From: Lathyrus oleraceus
Taxonomy: Eukaryota > Streptophyta > Magnoliopsida > Fabales > Fabaceae
Length of the DNA stretch: 64,000 bases
Reading direction: 5' to 3'
Assembly: GCF_024323335.1 (NCBI RefSeq)
Contig: NC_066584.1
Location: 272,467,618 to 272,531,617 of the forward strand
Part shown: positions 42,888 through 55,548 of the stretch, piece after piece
How positions within the stretch are numbered: the stretch's first letter is position 1
How the letters are laid out: each line of letters begins with the position of its first letter
Program-made: the position numbers and the translations under genes
The notes under the pieces: model-generated
The model's input: the letters and a program-made list of their open reading frames with translations, nothing else
Databases searched by the model: none
What the model was told of the DNA's origin: nothing

Positions 42888-43458
42888 TAGGGATGGCAAT
42901 GGGTAGGGTTTGGGCAGGGTACTATAGTACTCATCCCCGTACCCGTGATTTGAAAAATCCATGTGCCCGAACTCATACCCGCTTGGGTGCTAAAGTTAGC
43001 ATCCGTACTCGTACCTTATGGGTATGCAAGTACCCATACCCGTACCCATGACCCTCATTCTTATTAAAAATAAATAGATCAATTATAAAATATCATATAA
43101 GTTTAAGTTTTTACAAACATTAAAAAGTTTTCAAATAATTTATTATTGAAATGAACGAACACTTATATTAAATACATAATGGTTTAACATTGATATACAT
43201 TTTATAATTGATAGACATACATTTTTATATAATAATATAGATTCAAATATATAAATATAAATATAAATACATAAATATATAGTGTGCGGGTATGAGGTGG
43301 GGTGGATACCAAGGTGCACATACCCGCGCTCATACCCGCTTATTTTTATGGATAATTACCCGAGCCCATGCCCGTACCCATTTTTGCGGGTTTTTACCCT
43401 ACTCGTTGTGGGTAAATTTGCATGTTTCCTTTGGGGATGAGTCAAATTGTCATCCCTA
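42888..43458. mobile_element. MITE with TAGGGATGGCAAT ends (hAT-like)
   Basis: The terminal inverted repeats TAGGGATGGCAAT (42888-42900) and ATTGTCATCCCTA (43446-43458) match at 12 of 13 positions. Both arms are rich in CCCGTACCC/GGGTATG motifs and the centre is AT-rich. There is no transposase. The flanks are purine-rich (GGAGAGAA, AGAGGGAA), at best an imperfect 8-bp duplication. Confidence 0.75.
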
Positions 43459-44610
43459 AGAGGGAAAGGGTGATTTTTTTCAAATAGTCTAGTGGATGAA
43501 GTTCACCCTTTAAAGGTGAACAATTGGAATGTCACGAATTTAAACCCGCACCTCTGCATATAATGTGTGTACAACTACCATTTGAATTGGCTTAACGGAA
43601 TGGTAATGGTGAACATTTAATTATAAATAATTTTGGTTCATATGAGAAGGAGATGAATTGTATTAATAATTTATATTTTTATCCTTATGATCTTATATAA
43701 GTCATATGATATTCAAAGATGAAAAAATTATAAATATTTTTTTAGCAATAAAATATGCATAAATAAATAAATACAAATTTTCTAATGTTGAGTGATTAAA
43801 AAATTATAACTTATCACCTAACGTTAAAATAATTGAGTACACTTAACTCAAATTATAATTCTCCTACACAAATTAAACTATGTGTTGGTAGAAACTTTTA
43901 AATCGTGATAAATCATCTAAAAAACAAATACGTAAAATAACTTTTTAATATAGATAACAAAATTAGAAGAAAAAAATCAACATAAATAAACATAAAAATA
44001 AAAACTATACAAAATGCAGTTTTTCCGTTGAAGAACTAGAAATCAGTGATGTATGTGATATGAATATCTCAAATCGGGGGTATTGATCTCTATAGTGGAG
44101 ACGCGTGATGGATTTGCATGGTTAACACTTCAATGCCCAGGTCAGTTCAAGATTCAAGATGAGTATAGTGAAAGCGGAGATCAAAAAGTGCATATTACTT
44201 TCTCGTGTGAACTCATTTTATACCTTGTGCCAAGTGGAGCGGATTTGAGATGAATTGGGCCTTAGCTATTTAGGCGTTTGGACGGCCCAGAATAATTGTC
44301 TCCAAGGTTTTGTCGGGCACTAAGTGAGTCGAGGAAGCCTTTAGTGATTTTGTTCAGCCTCCAAGACGTTATCCGATGTGAACTACAATTGAAATGCTTT
44401 GACAAATTGAAAGAGTAATGGGGAACAAGGGCATTAAATATATTTACATCATTAAAATGTTTTGTCGTCTTCTTCTGACGTTTGTGATTATGCAGCCAGT
44501 TAGGGAATTGAGCGACTCTTAGTGCACTCGAGTTTACATATATCCCCGAGGAGAAATCTAATCGTTGATTTCGTAACTCCTTTATTTAACTAATTTGGGT
44601 CGTCCAATTG
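43459..44610. other. No gene recognised; AT-rich
   Basis: AT-rich. A stretch at about 43480-43620 with AATGTCACGAATTTAAACCC looks like a small degenerate transposon fragment, but no ends could be fixed. Confidence 0.4.
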
Positions 44611-44618
44611 TTCTCACC

Positions 44619-44626
44619 TATAAATA
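44619..44626 (+). promoter_or_regulatory. TATA-like box with pyrimidine-rich leader
   Basis: TATAAATA is followed by a CT-rich leader and an ATG at 44845 opening only about 20 codons. It looks like an LTR or orphan promoter. The gene it served is not visible. Confidence 0.35.
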
Positions 44627-45166
44627 GGAGGAGTTAAGCATTTTGGAAACTTTTTCACAATCTTTGGCATTCAGGTTCATTCACATACACTTTATTGACA
44701 AACACTTTTGCCTCTTCCTTTTTAAGAGCGTTATATAGGACTATTGTAGTTCTTTGACCAGAGTTTCTACGCTTCATCAATCTTACACAACCAGGTTTCC
44801 TCCTCGACTCAAGCTTTTATCTTCAACATTTCCTATTTTCTAGTCATGATGAGTGATCGTACAGTTAACTTAGTGAGTGATTCTGAGAGAGAAACTTTGT
44901 TTGCATAGAGAATGGGGACATCCTGTGACTCTCATCTTAGCCTTTATAATTCCTTGAAAACATATTTTTTAGGCCTAAAAAAAATGTCATGATGAAGCAT
45001 ACAACGCAAAGTCACATGTGCTATTAAGAAGACATGAATTCATGATTGTACGGGTAGTTGGGCGATAAAACAACCTAAATTGGAAGGCTCATTGTGATAG
45101 GATAGTTATAAGTGCTTTCTATTCAAATAACTCACAAAGGTTGACTACAGAGTTTTTGATGAAGTA

Positions 45167-45512
45167 CCTAGAGTCATAGAACTTAGTCAAAATTTTGCCA
45201 TAATAATGGGTTATCCATTTTATGACAACACTTCCAATAAGATCTATTTTATGCAGAGTCTTCATGTTAATCATACAAGGTGTGCACCTTGGGTCTAACA
45301 CTACAGAACCTTCATATTCTAAAACGACTCTAAAAGCTTCCTAGAGTAAACAAAATTGGTCAGAATTTTGTCATAACGGGCTAGCCATTTTACGACAAGA
45401 TTCTCGAAAAGGATCTACTCTAGGTGGATTCTTCTGGTTAACCATACAAGGTGTGCACCTCAGGGGAAAACACTACATAATCTCTGAACTTAAACTTAGG
45501 TTCTTCTCTAGG
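45167..45512 (-). repeat. Two tandem copies of a unit of about 173 bp in the Tat leader
   Basis: Copies begin CCTAGAG at 45167 and about 45340, and share AATTTTGYCATAAYGGG-like and ACCATACAAGGTGTGCACCT-like blocks. Divergence is considerable, so the duplication is old. Confidence 0.8.
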
Positions 45513-45706
45513 ATCATGAGTAGAATGCCTTGCTCGAGTAAGAATCTCAAACCCATAACATGGTGAATATATACAAAAATATACAAAAGATATGATTAAA
45601 AAAAATAAGGCAAGATAATAAGAAAACATAAAAACACAAGAGGAAATATAAACAAATTTAACATTTAAACACTAAAACTAACTAAACTAGGTTTGACCTT
45701 CTATGG

Positions 45707-45724
45707 TCCCCAGTGAAGTCGCCA
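45707..45724 (-). other. Primer binding site of the Tat fragment
   Basis: TGGCGACTTCACTGGGGA on the minus strand, differing from the Ogre PBS at a few central bases, with the same two-base spacer to the LTR. Confidence 0.65.
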
Positions 45725-46609
45725 CCTGAAGCAACACAAAATATTCCCAAGCGTATAAACACTCGAATGACAATGAAGTCGCCACCAATTTTTTTTAAAA
45801 GGGAAACATTGATAAAACCCTTGAGGAACAAAAATAAGATCATCGCAACCAAATTTAGGGGTCGATTATGCGCAGGGAAAATATTAATACCCTGCGACAT
45901 CCTTTGTAACCAACAAGAACCGTTTAATTAATTTTTGAAGATATGATAGCTTAAAATGTTGTGTTTCTTATAATTATTAAAAGTATTTAAATGTAATAAA
46001 AAATAATAAAAATTTTTTTATTAGGGTGCTTCACGAGAGGTTGAATCTTGCTTCTACGTATCTCCCGGTGCGATGGAGAATTCAAAGTTACGTAGTTCTT
46101 GTAGCAAAAATTTATGGGTTGGTTGATTTTAATTGCAAAAAGGAGTTTAGTCACACTATGGCAGAAAAAGACTTGTTAATTAAATAAAAATACTCTCGCT
46201 TGAGCGGTAAAAGTTTGTTTAAGATATAGTTTGATTGCGCATAGGCAAAAATAAAATTGATCAGTTATGTTTTTTTTTATGCGAAGATAAATAGCTGATA
46301 TGGAACAATGTGTATGTGTTGCTTTCATTTACTCGAGGGTAAAAGTTTGTGCACCTGATCATTTCATTTTTAATCCAAATTTTTATGAGGATTAAAGATC
46401 GTTATTATCATGCAGAAGAAAAATGTTCGAACTAAAATAAGGTGTGCGCCTCGCGTTTGATTATCTAAGGAATAAAATGGTGTGCACTCGATTATTCTTT
46501 TTTAATCCATTTTTTATTTATGAAAATTCAAAAATAATAAAAGAAAATAAATATGAGTTAAAAGGTGAAATAAAAATAAAAATAATTTTTTTTACAATTT
46601 TTTTAGGTA

Positions 46610-46835
46610 TGTGGCGGTTCAGACTAGGGTGATGGTCGTCCACCTCTGGTGACGGTCAAACCGTCACTAGACCCACAGTGATGATGGTCGTCATTGTGTC
46701 GAAGGTCAGGCCGTTATGGAAGCAAGCATCAATGACAATCGTCACTGTGCTGACGACCAAACCGTCACGGAAGCAAACCATGGTGATGGTCGTCACCTCG
46801 CGCTAACGCTCGTCAGCGCTCCCAAGTTGTGTTTT
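46610..46835. repeat. GTCGTCAC/GTGACGG motif cluster in the Tat LTR
   Basis: GTGATGGTCGTC, GTGACGGTC and their complements recur about ten times in 225 bp. It is GC-rich in an AT-rich setting and partly palindromic. Confidence 0.75.
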
Positions 46836-47559
46836 CTACGTTTTTTCACTTATAATAACTAGCTATCCCTATCTTTTCTCATTTATTCATTGAAACAGTA
46901 GCATACAAAGGATATCTACATAATAATAACTTATAAACTAACCATAAACTACCATGATAACATGATCATACCTACTTTACATGAACATGTGCATCAATAT
47001 TTACAAAATATTACAAACATGGTTATTACAAAACCTAAACTATCCAAACAGGCATGTTACATAAGCTAAGGTTTTGAATGATAAAAGGACTTTCAAACTC
47101 TAACAAGCTACGTTGAAGAAGATAAAGTTGTTGTTGTCAAAGGTGAAAATGATGGTTTTTATGGAATGTGATTTTAATAGAAGGTGGTTGTAATGATGTA
47201 AGGATGATGAATAGTGTTATGTGATGGTGTTTTTTTGGTGGATATTTTTTCTGGGTTTTTGGTGTTTTTCTTATATTGTAAACTCACTCCTAGAACTCTC
47301 TAAGCTTCTCTCTTTCAACTTTTCCGACCTTCCCCTTCAAAGGCCATGAGTTAATTTATATAGTGCCATGTTAGGGTTTGTGTTTTTTAGGGTTTTTTTG
47401 TGTGGTTTTAATGTGAAAAAGTGGCTCCATTATGCATCAACCAAGAGCACAATATATTTCCTAGTGTGTAAAATTTCCAACATACGAATGGTAGTGGACA
47501 AACTATTTTTTTAATAACCAAATAATGTATTGATCAAAGCGTATTAGGGGTACTCTAAC

Positions 47560-48640
47560 CCAAATACATAGACTTCAAAGAAGTTTAAGACAAAGAAAAT
47601 GATTTTATACCAATCATAGAACTTGCAATTATGATTAGAATTAAACTCCTCACTAATCCAAAACTAAGACAAAACTTTAATTTTAAAAGTAATCTCATTC
47701 ACATTAGCTATAACACCTCTAAAGATAATGTCATCCCTTATATTCCAAATCAGTCAACAATATGCCATCCAAATAATACTTATCCATTTGCAGTCAATCT
47801 CCCCCAACCAACATGTCCTCGAATTGAAAAAATGCTCTACAATGTTGACTTGTTCACCTACATCTATACCTATCCATAAACAAATGTTAAGCCAAATAGT
47901 CATCACGACAGGGCAATGGAGCAAGAGATGTTCATGATCTTCATCCTGATGAAAACAAAAAAACACACCAAGTCGTGTGGATCATGTAAGACATTGCGGG
48001 CTCTAAGTTGCAGACGAGTTGAAAGTTTGTTTTGGAGAAGCCTCCAACATAAGGTTTTGATTTTCTCCTGAGCTTTTGTTTCCCACATAAATTTAAAAGC
48101 TTTCCTAATTGATCCTCAATCAAAACTGCATCTACACCCTGCATGATTTTTGTATAACAATCTTTGACAGAAAAAGATTTGTCCCCTGCACTAATATATA
48201 CCACACAATCAGAAACTTAAAAAACTAGAGAGATTTCACATAGTAATTGATTCAATCTCACTATTTCTTCCACGACAGAATTTGCAAGAACACCTTCATC
48301 AATAATATTATGATAAACATCTCAGTTTCAGACCTGCGAAGTCCAACTTCTCATCTTTCCAAGCTCAATATTCTTATTGATTTGTAATTGGTATAAGTGA
48401 GGGAATAAGGTTGTCAATGGAACACGATTGCACCATTTTGCAGACCAAAATGGTATGTTCGCTCCTAATCCCAACTTAAAGAACAATTAATTTATGAAAT
48501 CTTTAGCAATCCCATTACCATTATTACTAATCAAGTCCAGCCACCATAGAGAATATTTAGACCTCCTACATCACAATAGATTAGATTAGATTAGATTAGA
48601 TGCAAGTTGTCGCAGACAAACTATGGCAAAAAAGAATAGA
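47560..48640 (-). mobile_element. LINE fragment, polymerase C-terminal part
   Basis: On the minus strand from about 48200 downward, overlapping frames read as the reverse-transcriptase zinc-binding region of plant LINEs: SFSVKDCYTKI, KIKTLCWRLLQNKLSTRLQL, then DEDHEHLLLHCPVVMTIWLNI, with the DHEHLLLHCP…W spacing typical of zf-RVT. Frameshifts separate the parts. RT and endonuclease are not seen upstream, so only the end of the element is present. Confidence 0.75.
48578..48602. repeat. Microsatellite (AGATT)n
   Basis: Almost five perfect pentanucleotide repeats at the upstream edge of the LINE fragment. Confidence 0.9.
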
Positions 48641-50907
48641 GAATAAAAGTTTGTTCAAATGGAAAAATTGTGGGGAAAAAATACAAAAATCTTAATTTTT
48701 TAAACTTTTTTTCTTGATTTTCAAAAATAAAAATAAAAATATTAGTGAAAATAAAAAATAAACAAAAAAATTAATTTATTTTTATTTTAAGAAAATTAAA
48801 CCCGATAAAATTGAGGTGCCACGGAATTGATTTAAGTGTTCAACATTATGTGCATATTTTTTCACCTTCATTTCAACTTACTTAATGAATAGAAACGTCA
48901 CATGAAATTTCTCAAGCCCTTTTTTTTCTACTTTGATCCAACACCTTCGTCATACATAGCCTTAGTTGAACCAACCATTTACTTTAAATTTTGAAATTTT
49001 GAACGTTCGATTAAAAGCAACTAAGGTTTAAAATACATTGGACCCAACTTGAGAAATTATATTCAGCCCCCAATCTCTCATCCTTTTTCAAACATGTAAA
49101 ATTCAAGACTATATGATTGAATAGAGGACACTAATCTTACCACATTTTTTTATGGAATAATCCTACCATACTAATAATGAAGTGGACCTTATGTTGCCTC
49201 AACTGTTTGATTATAATTGTACAAGATATCATAATTTTTCCAGTTGAAGTAGGATCATGCATGTGGACCTACTTGTCTATAACTAAGCTTTTCTAAGATA
49301 TCGACTTTCAAAATCCTTTCTAGTATATTCAATATAAAATAATTATATACATATAATGTGATTTAAAATTGTCAATTTAATATATGATATTTTGATACTT
49401 GTTTGGTTTGAGTTAGATACAAGGTGGTGGAAAAATTGGCATTTACAACTAACTTATATGGTTAGAAAGCCAAACCAACAACTTGTTATTCAAGAAATCC
49501 TCAACTAAATAACTTAAGGTTTTTAAGGTTTATTATCAGATTTATTACCGTCAACATTTCATGCATTCGACTTATTTTTAATATTTTTTTAGTTGAATAA
49601 TATCAAATAAATTTAAATATAATTTTTAATATATAAAATAAAAATATTTAATTTAAATTTTAACTGTCTAATCTTGATTAAACGATTATCTTATTTGATT
49701 GTTTTGGACTATGCAAATTCTGAAATATTCTCAAGTAAATGATTGAGGTTAAAGCAGAACACAACACAATGTCTATAGTTTACTCACAAAATGACAAAGT
49801 AGGCATGTAGGGTAAAGATGTGAGGTAGAGTTCTATGAGACCAAGGGACCACTAAATTTCACACCACTCTGGCTTCTTAGGTTTCTGCTTATATGGCCCT
49901 AAAGTTTCAATTCATCATAATTGTTCCTACGAATTTCAATGGCGGGTCCTAAGTTTTTCAAAATTATTAATGCATTTTTTTACTAACTTGAATTCCAGAA
50001 CTCATTAGAAATTCAATGGTGGACTCATAAACACGTAAGAAGTCGTAGGTTCGAACGCGTATCTCTGTATTCAATATATTTATTCAATTATCAATTGAGT
50101 TCTCTTAATGAATAAGAGAATGGTGATTTTTTTTATAATGAACCAATTATTAGTTGTTAATTTGTTAATCTTTTAATCACCGATTACAATATATTATTAA
50201 TAATGAACCTTATCAACTAGGTTGTATTATGGGCCCTCTTAATATAAAAACTTATGATGTTCCAAGCATGTAATGTTGATTGATGTTTTTGCAAAAGGGA
50301 CTTTTCTTGACCTACCTTGTCTTGGGACATATTAGTTGTTACTTATTTTCAATGTTACTTCATGCATATCCTTATACTATTCTTGTTAATAAATCAGAAT
50401 AATGACTTTACCTATTATTATGGGAGACGTGCACTCCTTTGTTCTCATCTATATCTGTTTTAAGACTTTTAAGTGTGATGTGTAGGGTTATTGTTTGTGG
50501 TGATTAGTATTTAAATAGCAAAATTGAAGTTGAAACTAAAGATTATGTTTTAAAATTGTATATAATTATCATTTCAATGGGTAAACTTATCGGTTCGTCA
50601 ATTATATTATAGTTTAGTTAAATCTAATTAAATTAATTTTGATTTGAAGTTGAATTAATTGAATAACAATTCAACTATACTTGAATCGATTGAATCATTG
50701 ATAAACTAGTATAATTTATTCAATTGAATATATTAAATTATAATTTAAAAGTGTCATGGCTATTGAATTATTTTTAAATCATTTTTTAAAGCTAAACTAA
50801 AATACAATTAAATGTAAAATTCAAAAAATAAGTTTGTTGTCCTAAACTTAGGTAAGTAGTTATGAAACTTGTCCATGCATTGAAAAAAATGCATTTTATT
50901 TATAGTT
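48641..50907. other. No gene recognised; AT-rich
   Basis: Over 2 kb of AT-rich intergenic DNA without a coding frame I can support. At 49990-50110 a short stretch with GTAGGTTCGAACGCG resembles a degraded SINE- or tRNA-like B box, too weak to call. Confidence 0.45.
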
Positions 50908-51449
50908 GATATTAGAGTAAGGCCAGAAGCATAGTTTAGGTATGTCTATCTTCAAGACGACGATAATATTGTTGGAATAAGTTTGGTTATATATCTACGA
51001 TCTTTTTATTTAGAGAAAATACCATTTCATTAATTGAAAAGTTAGAAGACATTACAATCATATTTTAAAAAGAAGCAAAAAGTCAGAAGTGTGAAAGAAG
51101 TTATTTGGTTTTCAAGAAGGAAGCATTCTAGGCCCAATAAGAGAGTGTTGGGCTTAGTTGAATTGGAAGTGGAAACCCTGTTTGAAGATCCGATTGAATT
51201 CTTTTCCCAACCATCTTTCTTTGATATTTATGAAGAAACAAAAAGCTTTGTGTTTGTCTTCTTCTTCGTTGCATAACACCTCTGATCATGGTCGCTTGGA
51301 AGGAGCTGATAGCTACTCGGTAGGGACAATTTTATGTTGCGATCCTACGTCGGACTCTGATGTTCGACACTGCAATTTTAGATTTTGGGAGAACTTGGAT
51401 TCAAATATTGGAGACAAAGTGTGGAATGGGATCTCTAATCTTGGAGTAG

Positions 51450-52298
51450 TTGCAATGGACAAAAAGAAGGATTATTCAAAGAAAATTTCAGACATCGAGG
51501 CAAAGGATAAGGTTAGAAATCAGGGCAAAAAACGCTTATCAATTCTGCATCATGATAATTGGAACATTGAACATCAGAGGGGCTGGCAATTTTTCCAAGA
51601 GAAAGAGAATAAGTAACATAATTCATTTTGGTAATGCAGAGATTTTCTTTATCCAAGAGTTTAAACTCAAATATGTAGATTTTGCTACTATTAGTAGTTT
51701 ATGGAGGAACCAAGATATTGGGTGGTCTAGCAGTAATGCGATAGGTCAGTCATGAGGGATTATCACTTTGCGGAACATTAATTCAGTTGAACATATTTTC
51801 TCTTTCAAATGGGAGGTTTTTTTAGGACTGAAGATTAGATGGAAGAATAACTTGTATTATGTTATCAATGTTTATTATGCACGTTGCATTAATCTGAAGA
51901 GGAAAATATGGGAGAGCTTTTGGTCCTTAAAAAGAAGATGGTCGATGGATTGTGGATTATTGGGGGAGATTTCAACTTCTATATCTAGATCTTGTGAAAG
52001 AAAGGGGAGTCTTTTTGTGAATAGAAGTTCTAAACAAAGGGAGTTTAAGGATTTCATTGAAGAATTGAATCTGGTGGATTTACCTTGTAATCGAAATTCC
52101 TTTTCTTGGTTTAATGGAAATGGGAAATCAATGAGTAAGATTGATAGATTCTTACTTTCTAGTTCTCTTATAGAGAGGTTGGGAGTGATAGGTCAATTTA
52201 TAGGGAAAAGGGATATATTTGATCATTTTCATATTTGGTTTAAGAGCAATAAGGTAGATTGGGTCCCAAGCCTTTCAAAACCAACAATAGTTGGTTAA
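51450..52298 (+). pseudogene. LINE endonuclease relic
   Basis: An apurinic-endonuclease-type N-terminus is readable in pieces: an IGTLNIRGAG-like start near 51560, FFIQEFKLKYVDF near 51645, and FSWFNGNGKSMSKIDRFLLS near 52100-52160, the usual C-terminal block. Stops fall near 51753 and 52298, and the catalytic GDFN block near 51960 lies in a shifted frame. The enzyme would nick target DNA. Confidence 0.75.
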
Positions 52299-52304
52299 CA
52301 ACAG

Positions 52305-54331
52305 TTGTTTCGAAAACAAATATTTCTCGAATTTCATGGAAAGGAGTGGAATGGTATGAAAGTGGAAGGAAATAGTGATTACGTCATCAAAGAGAAACTC
52401 AAGATCCTGAAAGTCAGCCTTAGAAGATGGAACAAAGAGGTGTTTGGGTGGTATGATTTGAAAGTTGAAGAAGGAGTGGAAGAGATCAATACGGTGGATA
52501 AACTTTTATCTAGTTGTATGGATAACGAAGTAAAGGAGCTAGTCGATAGAAGAAGCAAGGCTATTAGTTCAATATGGAGAAACTTATCTATCAAAGACAA
52601 CATGTTGATCCAAAAATCTAGGGTGAAGTGGATCCAAGAAGGGAATCTAAACTCTAGGTATTTTCATAATTTGGTCAAGGGGAAGGCTAGGAGGAAGTTC
52701 ATTGGGGATGTCAACACGGTTAATAGAGTGGTGGAAATGATTGAAGATGTCAAGAAAGTTGTTAGGAACTTTTTCAACTTGAAATTCATGGAACCCGACC
52801 CTATCAGACCTGTCTTGGAAGGTCTTCCTATTAGAACTCTTAGTCAGGTTGATGTCCATTACCTGAAGGCCCCCTTTTCAGATGAGGAAATCAAAGATGC
52901 GGTTTGGTCTTGTGATGGAGCAAAGAGTTCGGGCCCTGAAGGATACAATTTATTTTTCATCAAAATGTTTTTGGATTTTTAAGGAAGATATCCTTAATTT
53001 TGTGAAGGGTTTTCATAGTAAGGTAGTTATTTCTAAGGAAATTACTTCATCTTTTATTACTTTAATTCCAAAGATCCCCCAACCTCTAAACTTAGAAGAC
53101 TATATACCTATTTGCCTTGTTGGTTGTCTATACAATATTATTGTTAAACTTCTGGCGACCAGGTTGAATAATGTTTTAGAAGGAGTGATTTCTTTATGCT
53201 AATCGACTTTTGTTCCTGGAAAATAACTTTTGGATGGAGTTTTAGTTGCTAATAAGGTAGTGGATAAAACAACTAGAGATAAGAAGGATTGTGTGCTTTT
53301 CAAAGTGGATTTTGAAAAGGCTTACGACTATGTTATTTGTTTTTTTTAAATATTTATGATGAGGAGAATGAGGTTTGGTAGTATTCAGATGGGTTGGATG
53401 AAGGCTTGAATTTTCAATAGCCATTTGTTTATTTTGGTAAGCGGGAGTCTGATGAAGGATTTTAAGGTAGAGAGAGGATTAAGGCAGGAAGATCCTATAT
53501 CTCCCTTCCTTTTTGTGATTGTTATCGAAGGTTTATCAAAGTTGTTCATAATCGCTTCTATTATAGGAGATTTCGAAGGATTCAGTGTGCATGAGGGGTT
53601 ATCGGTTAACTTAATTCAATTTATGGATGATACTCTTATGATTGAATTTGGTTGTTGGAACAATTTATGGATCATTAAAGTCATCTTAAGAGGATTCAAA
53701 CTTATTTATGGATTGGGAGTTGATTTCACAAGAGTAGGTTGATCGATATCAATGTCAGCAATCATTTTATTTTGCAGCTTCTAATTTTTTGGATTGCAAG
53801 TTACAGGAACCGAATTTTAACTTCCTTGGGATTCCTATTGGCTAAAACCCGAGGAGGATAAAAATGTGGTCTTCTATCATTGATAAGTTTAAACCGAAGT
53901 TGGCTTTGTCGAGAGGGTGATTTCTTTCTTTTAGAGACATAATTACTCTCATCAATATGGTTATGAGAAGTCAACCTATCTTCATCTTTTCTTTCTATAA
54001 AGGCCCTATGAAAGTGTGGAAACAAATTGATAAAATTCGTTAGAGATTTCTTTGGGGTGGAACGGACGAGAAATCGAAGTTGGCTTTGTCGAGAGGGTGA
54101 TTTCTCTCTTTTAGAGACATAATTACTCTCATCAATATGGTTATGAGAAGTCTACCTATCTTCATCTTTTCTTTCTATAAAATCCCTTTGAAAGTTTGGA
54201 AACAAATTGATAAAATTCGTCAGAGATTTCTTTGGGGTGGAACGGACGAGAAATCGAAGATCCATTGGGTTAGACAGGACCTTGTGCGCAAACTGAAAAA
54301 ATTAGGAGGTCTTGGTATCAAGAGCATGTAA
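52305..54331 (+). pseudogene. LINE reverse transcriptase relic
   Basis: The linker before RT (SRVKWIQEGNLNSRYFH) leads to RT motifs: APFSDEEIKDAVWSCDGAKS, SSFITLIPKIPQPLNLEDYI, DFEKAYD near 53315, RGLRQEDPISPFLFVIV near 53475 and the catalytic box FMDDT near 53625, where plant LINEs usually have FADDT. Frameshifts occur near 52930 and between 53200 and 53425. A 180-bp in-frame duplication follows at 53891-54250. Confidence 0.82.
53891..54250 (+). repeat. 180-bp tandem duplication inside the LINE RT
   Basis: Copies at 53891-54070 and 54071-54250 share CGAAGTTGGCTTTGTCGAG and GAAACAAATTGATAAAATTC and differ at about eight positions. The period is a multiple of three. One copy has TAGAGATTT where the other has CAGAGATTT, so a stop arose after duplication. 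Confidence 0.92.
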
Positions 54332-54887
54332 GAACTCAATTTGGCCTCTTTTTTTGTCTAAATGGAAATGGAGAATTTTAGTTGAAAATGAGGCCATTTG
54401 AAAGAAGATTATCAAGGCGAGATACGGTGATTGCAAACATCAAATCCTTACGGATCAATGTTGCAGCAGAAAAATTCCGTCATCTACTTGGTGGAAGGAC
54501 GTGACAAAAATTAGAGTATAATATACTAACTTGGGTTTTGGTTTTGTAGGTTCTGTTTTTTACAATCTCGGAGAGGGATACCATACCTCCTTCTGGTCAA
54601 CTAAATGGTGCGGTACTACACTGCTGGCGAATTATGTTATGATTTGTTTGCTCTCAGCAAGGCTAAATGGGATTTCGTGATTGATACAGGAAGTTGGTTT
54701 AATTCTGTTTGGAGTTGGGGTGATTGTGGAATACAATATCAATATCTTGTTGTGGCTGGTAGTAAACTGTAGCAGTTGTAGGATTTTTTTACCTATTTTT
54801 ATTCATGTCACATGTGCAATGGATGCGGTAATTTGGGGTAATGTTGAATCCACTCCTTACTCAGCAAATCACGACTATAAATGATTC

Positions 54888-55169
54888 ATGAAGGCTAAGT
54901 TACAAGTAATAATTGAGGAGGATCTTTGTAAGGTTTTCCGCTCTCTTTGGAAATTGTCAGTTCCAGCTAGAGTTAAAGCTTTCGGTTGGAGGGTTTTCTT
55001 GAACATATTGGCCACAAAAGATCAACTGAAAAAAAGAGGTTTATGCCTCTCGAATCAAGAAGAGCTTTGTGTTTTGTGTTTCCAATCGGAGGAAGATTTA
55101 AATCATCTTCTTTTTTATTGTTCAGTGTTGTTAAAAGTTTGGGAGCTCGTGGGATTTTGGATTGATTAA
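54888..55169 (+). pseudogene. LINE zinc-binding (zf-RVT) C-terminal region
   Basis: A frame with FRSLWKLSVPARVKAFGWRV, LATKDQLKKRGL, then CVLCFQSEEDLNHLLFYCSV and WELVGFW shows the C-x2-C…H…C pattern of the zf-RVT domain. It is separated from RT by several broken frames. Confidence 0.8.
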
Positions 55170-55548
55170 TCTTTATATTTTGTAGGTCCTCCTTGGAAGC
55201 TTTTTTCATTTTGAGCAGGTTCTTTAAAAGAATTTCGTATAGAATCATTTGGTTTGCGGTTGTTTGGTGTTTCTGGAAGTCTAGAAATGATATCATTTTT
55301 AACGAAGCGGTTCATAATTTGAATAATATCGTGTGGTCTATTAAACTGGTAGTTTGGAGAAGGTTAGTTGTGGGAGATATTTCTTATTCCAACTTTAATT
55401 TTATAGATATTTTCATGGCTCCATTGTATTGCTTATCTTAGTTTTTGTTTGTTTGGGAACTTTCCTTGTCTCTTTTGGCTTGTAAATGGGTAAGAGTATT
55501 TGTTGTACTCTATATTAATGAAATATTGCTTTAAGAAGAAAAAAAAAT

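Larger units (their letters stand above)
45000..47440 (-). mobile_element. Tat/Ogre-family fragment: LTR, PBS and 5' leader
   Basis: On the minus strand TGGCGACTTCACTGGGGA (45707-45724) is a Tat-type PBS, two bases from an LTR that starts TG at 45727 on the plus strand. The LTR extends to roughly 47.4 kb; its far end is not certain. It shares with the Ogre LTR the TACGTATCTC block and the GGTGGCGACTTC-like end. Below 45700 lies leader sequence with tandem repeats. No gag or pol follows, so this is a 5' fragment. Confidence 0.65.
51091..55548 (+). mobile_element. Non-LTR retrotransposon (LINE), degenerate
   Basis: In order on the plus strand: an N-terminal region, an endonuclease, RT, the zinc-binding C-terminal region, and a 3' end TTAATGAAATATTGC with a poly-A tail at 55538-55546. 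This is the L1-type order. Stops and shifts interrupt each domain. The 5' end is approximate. A minus-strand LINE tail (51003-51040) and 55549-56400 may be the two halves of an older LINE that this one entered. Confidence 0.82.

Noticed and set aside
42845..43051. Short plus-strand frame rich in Arg and Tyr-Pro
   Set aside because: It is the translation of CCCGTACCC motifs in a MITE arm.
44845..44910. Short frame after a TATA-like promoter
   Set aside because: Only about 20 codons before a stop and no family match. The promoter is listed but not the gene.
50040..50070. GGTTCGAACGC resembling a tRNA B box
   Set aside because: No A box at a proper distance and no cloverleaf; at most a decayed SINE trace.
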